19,066 bases of DNA from contig CAMKAR010000009.1 of NCBI GenBank assembly GCA_946410535.1, positions 1-19,066 on the forward strand, written 5' to 3'. Under the pieces are notes generated by a model, which ran no database searches, was not told the DNA's origin, and saw only the letters and a list, made by a program, of their open reading frames with translations. This stretch comes from an uncultured Bacteroidales bacterium. Lineage in GTDB: Bacteria > Bacteroidota > Bacteroidia > Bacteroidales > F082. Both the position numbers and the translations under genes were made by a program. Below, one piece after another: positions 12,077 to 18,184 of this stretch. The first letter of the stretch is position 1. Every line of letters starts with the position of its first letter.

Positions 12077-12111
12077 CGGCCCGAAGGCCGGGGAGTGGCG
12101 GTCACTCCCCG
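12077..12111 (-). other. Double hairpin in the hicA-hicB junction
   Basis: CGGGGAGTG-(5 nt)-CACTCCCCG (12089-12097 with 12103-12111) has a 9-bp stem containing the hicA stop codon, immediately followed by CGGCC-TTCG-GGCCG (12077-12090), a stable UUCG-loop hairpin. No T-run follows, so this is not a classical terminator. It may set the hicA:hicB ratio by RNA processing or stability. Confidence 0.7.
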
Positions 12112-12284
12112 ATCTGTTTCAGCAAGGTTTTCAGCAAGCCGTTTTTCACTTCCGTTGACCAATGCCTTTCGATTTGGATCTTGTAGGGCTTGTCGGGATG
12201 GTGGTAGATGTCGTGCTTCTTTCCGTGCTTTTCAAATTCCCAGCCTCTTTTTTCGGCGTACTTTTTGACTTCGTTCCAGTTCAT
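12102..12284 (-). CDS. hicA: HicA mRNA interferase toxin
   Basis: A 60-residue toxin starting MNWNEVKKYAEKRGWEFEKHG at 12284, with AAAGGAAA at 12291-12298 six bases upstream. The double-stranded-RNA-binding-like fold and the catalytic His are visible in KKHDIYHHP (H24 in the position of the conserved G-S-H histidine; GKKH here). The C-terminus STEVKNGLLKTLLKQIGE is the family helix. HicA cleaves mRNA to halt translation. Length is normal. It is transcribed from its own promoter and precedes hicB. The open frame continues upstream to 12407, but through the promoter, and is rejected. Confidence 0.92.
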   Translation of the reverse strand: MNWNEVKKYAEKRGWEFEKHGKKHDIYHHPDKPYKIQIERHWSTEVKNGLLKTLLKQIGE

Positions 12285-12314
12285 TGTTGCTTTCCTTTCG
12301 TTTGAATTACACTG

Positions 12315-12346
12315 CAAAAATATAACATTTTCGTTATATACACAAG
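12315..12346 (-). promoter_or_regulatory. hicAB promoter overlapped by a palindromic operator
   Basis: TATTTTTG at 12315-12322 matches the -7 consensus and CTTG at 12343-12346 lies 20 bases upstream. Between and over them is a perfect inverted repeat ATATAAC-GAAAAT-GTTATAT (12320-12339). A site covering the -7 box and the spacer is well placed for repression by the HicA-HicB complex through the HicB helix-turn-helix. Confidence 0.75.
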
Positions 12347-12526
12347 AAAAAAGTGTTTTTTTTTCGAAAAAAAACAAATTAGTCACATAACAATCAAATA
12401 AAAACAAAGCTATAAATCAGGTAGTTAAGCAATTTTTTACAGCAAATTCCGCTTAATAGTCAAATAAAAGGCAAATTAAGCACGGCAAAACCTGCTTAAT
12501 CGGCAATCAATAGCTAAATTATTGAT
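12347..12526. other. AT-rich gap between large terminase and hicAB
   Basis: No gene seen. It has long A/T runs and three copies of GCTTAAT or its complement ATTAAGC near 12451, 12475 and 12494, two of which could pair (7 bp). No good terminator for the terminase gene was recognised. The composition is clearly lower in GC than flanking genes, consistent with hicAB having arrived as a cassette. Confidence 0.5.
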
Positions 12527-14113
12527 TCATCCATAGATGAAATCGTCGTCGTATGGGTTGGTGAGGCAGCCGAGGAAGTTAGTGTCCCAAGCATCGGTGC
12601 CGTCGGTACGGTGCTCCAAGGGTAAGGTGGTGTCGCTTTCCAAGGTCTTTTCCCCGGATTTGTCCTTGCGAATTCCCTTTGATCCTATCTCCAACTCGGC
12701 CAACAGTAAGGCTTGAATCAAATCTTCGTTGTTGTCGGCGTTGATCATTGGCATGAGCTTCTCCCGACCTTCGAAGCCTTCGTTTATGATCTTGTGTTTC
12801 TTGTTGTGAGCCATGGGATTGCCAAGATATTTGTCCTTAACGTACCATCCATGCTTGCGGAACTCGTCGTGTACGATGTCGTAGGCTGCATGTCCGACTT
12901 CCACATAGCCTGTGGCCAAGGCTGTGGAGTCGTAGTAGTAAAAAACAGTCTTGCATGGGTGCGGCTCGTAGTATTCGCAGAAGGCCTGAATGACCTCGCG
13001 AAGACGCTGCTTGTTTTTGGTGAAGAAGGATTTCAAGGTCTTGTGCGTGTTGCCTTGCACCTGGGCGGCCACCAGCCAGTTGATGAGTGCGCCATAGTCG
13101 AAGCTGATGGCGATGGGCTTGTTTCGATCGATGTCGCGGTCAAGCAGGCAGTCGTATTTCTGTTGCTTATAGTCATTCAACCGGCTGTTATCCGTTGCAT
13201 GGTAGGTGTGCACTTTCTTTTCGAAGCTCTCGTAGAACATGCCTTCCACCTTGTCGATACGTTTGCAAAGGATGGATGTTCTGAAGGCAAGGGCAGGCAT
13301 ATCGCGTTCGCATCGTTTGATGTAGTCGGTCCCGATTACCTTGATGTTGTCGGTGCTCGGTCGCTCTTGGTAGTAGAAGGCTTTGTTGCGGAGTAGGTTG
13401 GCGGTGCGTGTCAGGTAGGCGATACGCTGGCGCGTATAGGAGTTTTGCGGCTGCATCTTCAAACGCTCCTTGGCCAACTCCATGCCGATGATGGCGTTGC
13501 ACAGGTCGGGGTCGTATTCGTTCTCGTATTTTTTTATCAGCCACAATCCGTCCTTGCTACAGGGCATATCGGTGAAGAAATGGATTCCCCAGAGATGCGG
13601 GAACCGTGCCGGATCATTGAAGTAGATGGAGCTGCCACCGATGGCGGGAAACAGTTCGTCGGAGAGCTTGTCGTAATCGAGTCCCTTGGCTTCGTCGCCA
13701 ATCAACCAATGGACCGTGAGCGAGTTGGCCGACATGACCACCTCCTGGCTGACGATGATCATGATGGTGCCGTTGGCGAACCACACCACATCGCGCAGGT
13801 CGGATGGGCAGAAGATAGGGTTTTTGAAGCCTAACCTTGGGTCGGGCTTGTGGCCGATAACGTAATGGACATCGCGGCGGATGCCGAACGACTCCAAGGC
13901 CATGAGGGCGGCAGGCAATGTGCGGCTGTGGGCTTGACGGAAGCTGCTGGCGATGAACACACCGGTGGAACCAGGCATTTCTTGCATGTTCTGCTTTATT
14001 CTCCATGCCACGAGGTAAGACTTGCCCCAGCGTCGGCCACAGATGTTGACTGAATCGTGCGCGTCGCAAAGTTGATATCGCACCTGGTATTTGTGCCTGT
14101 ATTGGTTATTCAT
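12527..14113 (-). CDS. Large terminase subunit (packaging ATPase/nuclease)
   Basis: A 528-residue TerL. Walker A is GRRWGKS (residues 26-32), Walker B is WLIGDE (136-141) with catalytic E141. The C-terminal RNase-H-like nuclease keeps its metal ligands: D339 in IAISFDYGALINW, D395 in VFYYYDSTA, and D507/D510 in DGTDAWDTNF. It drives DNA into the procapsid and cuts concatemers. Length is normal. It overlaps the preceding gene by eight bases, as expected for a terS-terL pair. It is the last gene of its operon; hicAB follows. Unusually it lies downstream of the capsid genes rather than before portal. Confidence 0.95.
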   Translation of the reverse strand: MNNQYRHKYQVRYQLCDAHDSVNICGRRWGKSYLVAWRIKQNMQEMPGSTGVFIASSFRQAHSRTLPAALMALESFGIRRDVHYVIGHKPDPRLGFKNPIFCPSDLRDVVWFANGTIMIIVSQEVVMSANSLTVHWLIGDEAKGLDYDKLSDELFPAIGGSSIYFNDPARFPHLWGIHFFTDMPCSKDGLWLIKKYENEYDPDLCNAIIGMELAKERLKMQPQNSYTRQRIAYLTRTANLLRNKAFYYQERPSTDNIKVIGTDYIKRCERDMPALAFRTSILCKRIDKVEGMFYESFEKKVHTYHATDNSRLNDYKQQKYDCLLDRDIDRNKPIAISFDYGALINWLVAAQVQGNTHKTLKSFFTKNKQRLREVIQAFCEYYEPHPCKTVFYYYDSTALATGYVEVGHAAYDIVHDEFRKHGWYVKDKYLGNPMAHNKKHKIINEGFEGREKLMPMINADNNEDLIQALLLAELEIGSKGIRKDKSGEKTLESDTTLPLEHRTDGTDAWDTNFLGCLTNPYDDDFIYG

Positions 14114-14672
14114 CCTTCACCTCCTCCACTTCGGCATCTTCAATCTCATATTTTCGCAGCAGTCTGTCGATTTCCTTTTGCTTTGGCTCAGAAATCTTGA
14201 TGCCCAACACGGAAGGATCCATCGTGATGTTGATTTGGTCGATCTCAAGGTACTTCTGTGCGTTGATGATTTCGCCTTCGTCGAGGTTGGTTTGGAATGC
14301 CTTGGCCAACACACCGGCAATCTTTGTGAGAGTCTCGGCCTTTTTCAGGTTGCCGGCATCTGCGGCGGCATACGCCTGTTCGCTCAGGAATTCGACCCGC
14401 TGACGCACCCAGTTCTTGTGTGAAGCCTGCACATTGCCGAGTAGGACAGCGGCATAGATGATGATGTTGTAGGCCTGCACCTTTGAGACCTTGTATTTCT
14501 TCATCAGGTAGTTGCGGAGATAGGTGCGGCTGGCCATGGGCTTCTGTAGCTGAAGATTGTAGCAATCGGTCACTTGCTTCAGCAGTTGCTCCTGTTTCTC
14601 CGTCATGGGCTTTCGCTGGTCTTCGGGCAGGAACATGTTGGCCTCAATCAAGGAAAGGTTTTCGTCACGCAT
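14106..14672 (-). CDS. Probable small terminase subunit
   Basis: A 188-residue, mainly helical protein starting MRDENLSLIEANMFLPEDQR (ATG 14672; an upstream in-frame TTG at 14681 is less likely). The middle RTYLRNYLMKKYKVSKVQAYN could be a DNA-binding helix pair, followed by long helices (WVRQRVEFLSEQAYAAADAG, AETLTKIAGVLAKAF) that suit oligomerisation. The acidic C-terminus ends EVEEVKDE. It overlaps the large terminase by eight bases and the gene before it by eight. The role is inferred from position, size and helix content; the family itself is not certain. Confidence 0.62.
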   Translation of the reverse strand: MRDENLSLIEANMFLPEDQRKPMTEKQEQLLKQVTDCYNLQLQKPMASRTYLRNYLMKKYKVSKVQAYNIIIYAAVLLGNVQASHKNWVRQRVEFLSEQAYAAADAGNLKKAETLTKIAGVLAKAFQTNLDEGEIINAQKYLEIDQINITMDPSVLGIKISEPKQKEIDRLLRKYEIEDAEVEEVKDE

Positions 14673-15012
14673 TTTCGTCAATGTTTTGGTCGGATAGGTA
14701 TTCTCTCATTTCCTGGACCGCCTGCGGGCTACCATGCAAGGCGTAGTTGCGGCTGTCGAAACGAAGCATGATTTTGGTTCTGAGCTTGCCACGGTAATAG
14801 GCTTGCGATATGGGGCTGTCGGTGTCGCAAGTAATCTCCGTGCGAAGATCTTCCTCGTCCATGCCGATGAAGAGGGCGATTTCGGCGATGGTGAAGAAGA
14901 GGGCTGCCAATTCCTCTACCCTCTTTTCAACCGGTGATTCTGTCAGATACTTCAAGAATTGTTCTGATGTCTCTGGCGATTTGTTCGATTTCTCTTGTTC
15001 TGTCTGTGGCAT
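14665..15012 (-). CDS. Small HTH-like protein next to terminase genes
   Basis: A 115-residue protein starting MPQTEQEKSNKSPETSEQ. It contains FTIAEIALFIGMDEEDLRTEI (about 40-60), which looks like a helix-turn-helix, and YYRGKLRTKIMLRFDSRNYALHGSPQAV. This resembles small-terminase-like or DNA-recognition proteins and it may work with the 188-aa protein as the packaging recognition complex. Its start lies 86 bases inside the end of the PLD-like gene, an unusually deep overlap; no other good start is visible that keeps the HTH. Confidence 0.6.
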   Translation of the reverse strand: MPQTEQEKSNKSPETSEQFLKYLTESPVEKRVEELAALFFTIAEIALFIGMDEEDLRTEITCDTDSPISQAYYRGKLRTKIMLRFDSRNYALHGSPQAVQEMREYLSDQNIDENA

Positions 15013-15382
15013 AATAGCATTCGTTTCGGTAGTTGTTGGTGGCGTTGGCTGAGGTTATCAGCGCGATGGACTTGGTTTCGCCTTGACTGAGGTACACCTT
15101 GGCGTGGCTGTCGGTGAGGTAGCATTCATCGGCGACTCGCTCGATTTGCAGCAGCTTCTCGCGGTGTCGGATCATCACGGCGCGGTCGAGGACCAGGGTG
15201 ATGTGCTGCACCTGGTACTCCTGTCGCAGTTTCATGAGTTGCCGCAGCCATCCATCGGTCACTGAATAGGAAAAGATGACGAGCTTGCTTCCGTTGCCCG
15301 TCATCTGCACGATTTGCCTGAGCATCTGCATTGAGTTGGTCCGGCTGACGCGCACACCTGGTATGGTCAGCGGTTCATCCAA
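14927..15382 (-). CDS. Phospholipase-D-fold protein (single HKD-like motif)
   Basis: A 151-residue protein with one PLD-type motif: SHAKVYL (H93, K95) followed by ITSANATNN (S111, N113), equal to the HxK...GSxN core; the aspartate of the canonical HKD is replaced by Q100. N-terminally SKLVIFSYSVTDGWLRQL and ITLVLDRAVM are typical alternating strand/helix parts. Single-motif PLD proteins act as dimeric nucleases, so a role in DNA processing is possible. The start is TTG at 15382 (eight-base overlap with the upstream stop) because the family-like LTIPGVRVSRTNS segment lies before the first ATG; GTG 15355 and ATG 15331 are alternatives. Unusually it is placed between head and packaging genes. 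Confidence 0.75.
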   Translation of the reverse strand: MDEPLTIPGVRVSRTNSMQMLRQIVQMTGNGSKLVIFSYSVTDGWLRQLMKLRQEYQVQHITLVLDRAVMIRHREKLLQIERVADECYLTDSHAKVYLSQGETKSIALITSANATNNYRNECYYATDRTREIEQIARDIRTILEVSDRITG

Positions 15383-16235
15383 TTGTGATGCCTATGGCTT
15401 TGAGTTTTTCAATTGTATCAGGAGACATCTCCTCATTGGCCGCAATCATGGCATTGACGCGGTGTTGCAGTTCTGCAAATTGCTTGGGAGAAAGTTCTTT
15501 CTTCCGAACGGCCTTGCAGATATAGGCACGGTAGGTCGACACATTGAAGCCGGCTTGATTATCTTTATCGGCCTTTTCATCCGCCCTTTCCTTTTCAGAG
15601 TTAAACCGCTCGATTTCAGCGTCGATCTGCTGCCAGTAGGCGTCGTTTTCGGCATCGAGACGCAAAACTTCAGCCCTCCATTTCGCCCTTTCCTCGTTGT
15701 GTTCCTCGCCTTCTGGCACTGCCCTCATTTTGAGGTGTGCCTGTTGCATTTCGCGGTACACGTCCTGGCGTTTCAGCCAAAGCGTGCGACACAGCTCGTT
15801 GGGCATGTCTTCAAGTCGGGTGTTCTCGTGGGTGCGGACATCCTCCTTGGTAAGTATGATTTCGGTAGGGTCGGTTTCGTCAGAATCGGGTTCGTCATCG
15901 TTCGAATTTGGCTTGATTTCGTTCGAATTTGGCGCAATTTCGTCCGATTTTGGCTCGATTTCGTCCGATTTTGGCTCGATTTCGTTCGATTTCGGCTCGT
16001 TTGCGATTGGGGAATTAGAGGAAATTTGAGGGGAATTTCCCATGTTGCGGCGAACGATTTCCTTCACACGCGGGAAGCGCAGTTGCTTGTGGATTTCGCT
16101 ATGCAAGTGGCTACGGTTGTGCGTGGCTTTCAAGTGGTTAATCACGCCCAATGGGGCTTTCACCAAAACAAGGAAGGCTATACCCTCGTCGAAGGTATAG
16201 CCGTCCATGGTGTTGAATTTTGCTAAATTACTCAT
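15375..16235 (-). CDS. Hypothetical phage protein with heptad repeats, 286 aa
   Basis: ATG 16235 (MSNLAKFNTMDGYTFDEG) is preferred over a TTG at 16256. The N-terminal 75 residues look globular (FLVLVKAPLGVINHLKATHN). Then come six tandem heptads of the form P-K/N-S-N/D-E-I-E (PKSDEIE, PNSNEIK), residues about 84-126, a flexible acidic linker. The rest is charged and helical (RAKWRAEVLRLDAENDAYWQQ, AELQHRVNAMIAANEEM) and may be a coiled coil. It follows the tube-like gene and overlaps the PLD gene by eight bases. Family unknown; it may be a virion or assembly protein. Confidence 0.75.
   Translation of the reverse strand: MSNLAKFNTMDGYTFDEGIAFLVLVKAPLGVINHLKATHNRSHLHSEIHKQLRFPRVKEIVRRNMGNSPQISSNSPIANEPKSNEIEPKSDEIEPKSDEIAPNSNEIKPNSNDDEPDSDETDPTEIILTKEDVRTHENTRLEDMPNELCRTLWLKRQDVYREMQQAHLKMRAVPEGEEHNEERAKWRAEVLRLDAENDAYWQQIDAEIERFNSEKERADEKADKDNQAGFNVSTYRAYICKAVRKKELSPKQFAELQHRVNAMIAANEEMSPDTIEKLKAIGITIG
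15869..15990 (-). repeat. 21-bp tandem repeats inside the 286-aa gene
   Basis: Six near-identical 21-base units encode the heptads P-K-S-D-E-I-E and variants. The first units (highest coordinates) are almost perfect copies of each other (TTCGTCCGATTTTGGCTCGA on the plus strand), later ones diverged, as expected for slippage. Confidence 0.85.
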
Positions 16236-16257
16236 AGAGATAGATTTAGATTCCAAA

Positions 16258-16839
16258 TTATGAGCCAGCGGATGGAGTCAGCACACCCGTTTCGCAGTTC
16301 AGCGTGCCGTCCGACAGGACCAACGTGCCGGCATAACGCGGCAGCGGTGTGGTATCGGGGCATTCAATCTCCAGCGTGATGCCCTTGGCGGAACCGGCTG
16401 AGTCGCCAGAGGCGCCGTTTGGGGTCACGGTGGCACGGTAGTCGCGGCTACCAATCACAAAGAACTGGCCGTCGTGCTTCACGATGAAGACGAAGTCGCC
16501 GTTGGCGGCGTACTTGGCCAAGGCACGGCCTTGGTCGTTGAGCTTCGGGTACGACAGCGTGGCGTGGTTGACCACCACCTTGCAGTCGGTCTCGCCTTGG
16601 TATTCCCATGAGATGCTTCCCTTGCCTTGGGTGCTGTAGAGGCGGTTCCAGGTCTTGCCTGTGACCAGCTCGAAGTTACCTGTCAGTTTGGTATAGCCTT
16701 CCACGTCCTCGGCGGTCTCAAAGTCGTCTTCGACGGTGGGCCAGGTCTTGATGTACTGCTTTGGAGCGAAGTAGACCTCATCGCTGATGCCCGAGGGGTT
16801 CACGGAACCGATAGGGAAATTGATGTCTTGCATTTGCAT
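16258..16839 (-). CDS. Probable tail tube or other virion protein, 193 aa
   Basis: A 193-residue, beta-rich protein starting MQMQDINFPIGSVNPSGIS. AGGAGG at 16848-16853 sits eight bases upstream. Features such as TGKTWNRLYSTQGKGSISW, VVVNHATLSYPKLND and IVKHDGQFFVIGSRDY suggest a beta-barrel typical of phage tube or decoration proteins. The position right after the major capsid protein and its size are consistent with a structural protein. The tube assignment is by context and fold style; I cannot exclude a capsid decoration protein. Confidence 0.65.
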   Translation of the reverse strand: MQMQDINFPIGSVNPSGISDEVYFAPKQYIKTWPTVEDDFETAEDVEGYTKLTGNFELVTGKTWNRLYSTQGKGSISWEYQGETDCKVVVNHATLSYPKLNDQGRALAKYAANGDFVFIVKHDGQFFVIGSRDYRATVTPNGASGDSAGSAKGITLEIECPDTTPLPRYAGTLVLSDGTLNCETGVLTPSAGS

Positions 16840-16858
16840 ATCCAGTTCCTCCTATCGT

Positions 16859-18151
16859 TTAGACTCCCTTGCCGGAGAGCGGGATGACCATGCTCACGTT
16901 GTCGGTGGCGTTGGTCACGCGCAGGGCGGCGGCGTAGCTGCCAGCGGCTCCAGGAGTGAAGGTGATGGTGATTTCCTTGCCAGCGGAAGCGTTAGCCTCG
17001 TCGGCAGTGATGGTGTTGTCGTTCAGGCTGAACTTGGCGGCATCGGTGCCTTCAAGGGTCAGCATGGTAGCAGCGGTCAGGTTGAAGCCGAAGAACTTCA
17101 CATTGGCGGTCTTGGTAGCGGCAGCCGCTGTGTCGGCAAACGTGACGGCGGTAGTGTCGGAATCCATGTAGACGCTTTCGTCCTTGACGGTGCGGGCACC
17201 GACCATGAGGAATTCCTTGTTGATGTTGGCAAACTCCACACCCATGTAGATTTTTGCATACATCTGGACCATGTGCGGGTTGTCGGGGACGCGGACGCTG
17301 AACTTGGTGGATTTGGACAGGAGGTCGAAGCCGACCTTCATGTTTTCATTGGTGGTGATGAAGCAGTGGTTCATGCCTTCCGTGCCGACCAAGGGCAGAA
17401 TCTGAACCTTGTTGGCAGTGCCATCGAGGTAGGTCTGTTCAGGCGTGCCGGGGAAGTTGCCTGCGCCGAACTGTTGGGCATACCAGTTCTTGTACATGTC
17501 ATACTCGGTTGGTGTGCAGACAAGCACCAATTTCTTGGCGTCGCCACCACGAAGTTTCTCGTCCATCTTCCGGTACATGCGTTTCCACACATCTCCGATG
17601 TTGGTTGCGTTCACTTCGCCGAGGTTGGTGAAGTTGCCATTGGCGAGGCTGATGTTGCCGGCAGCAAATTCTTTGGCAATGATGGTGTCAAAGCCATCAA
17701 AGCCATCGAGGGCACCAGTGCCAGAGGCGTTGCGCACGCCCTGGAAGATGACGTCGCAGAGGCCACGGCTGGCGTTGTTCATCTCCTCGGTGAGGATGCG
17801 GCGGACGATGTCGAGGTCGATTTTCTCAACGTCGACAGTACCTCCGAAGATGGTGGTGTAGAGGTTTTCGGGGTCGAACTCCTCAAGGATTTCGAGCGGG
17901 AAGGTCTCGAGAGTGCGGGCGATGAGGCCGCCGGTGCCGCTCACGATTTTTTCGGAGTGGTAGGGACGGAACTTGGCCTGAGGCACGATGGTGGACTCAG
18001 TCTCCTTGCCCTTCAGGTTGTTGATCACGCGCATGTGCTTCGTGACCTCTTCGACTGAGGCCATCACAATCAGCATGCACTCCTTGCGGAAGCGGTGATT
18101 GGAGTGGACTAAGGCATCAGCCAAAGATACGGTGTTGATTGGTTCAGACAT
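16859..18151 (-). CDS. Major capsid protein with C-terminal Ig-like domain
   Basis: A 430-residue protein, first MSEPINTVSLADALVHSNH. HK97-like features: an N-terminal arm, then PRYHS-like region, GDVWKRMYRKMDEKL and LVLVCTPTEYDMYKNWY in the P-domain, and FSVRVPDNPHMVQMYAKIYMG near the end of the core, as in capsid proteins. Residues 331-430 form a separate beta domain, ending ITFTPGAAGSYAAALRVTN ... IPLSGKGV, of the bacterial ASH/Ig-like type. Such domains sit on the outer capsid face and may bind host mucus or carbohydrates. It follows the protease-scaffold gene, the normal head order. No Shine-Dalgarno is evident. Confidence 0.88.
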   Translation of the reverse strand: MSEPINTVSLADALVHSNHRFRKECMLIVMASVEEVTKHMRVINNLKGKETESTIVPQAKFRPYHSEKIVSGTGGLIARTLETFPLEILEEFDPENLYTTIFGGTVDVEKIDLDIVRRILTEEMNNASRGLCDVIFQGVRNASGTGALDGFDGFDTIIAKEFAAGNISLANGNFTNLGEVNATNIGDVWKRMYRKMDEKLRGGDAKKLVLVCTPTEYDMYKNWYAQQFGAGNFPGTPEQTYLDGTANKVQILPLVGTEGMNHCFITTNENMKVGFDLLSKSTKFSVRVPDNPHMVQMYAKIYMGVEFANINKEFLMVGARTVKDESVYMDSDTTAVTFADTAAAATKTANVKFFGFNLTAATMLTLEGTDAAKFSLNDNTITADEANASAGKEITITFTPGAAGSYAAALRVTNATDNVSMVIPLSGKGV

Positions 18152-18184
18152 TTTGGTAATGGTTTTTGGTTGGTTCAGTTTTGG

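Noticed and set aside
12102..12407. Extended HicA with 41 extra N-terminal residues
   Set aside because: The extension crosses the promoter and operator; a Shine-Dalgarno at 12291-12298 marks the shorter start.
16787..18058. Long open frame on the plus strand opposite the major capsid gene (423 codons)
   Set aside because: It is the antisense shadow of a confidently recognised capsid gene; its composition (His, Val, Gly runs) and lack of any domain fit a shadow.
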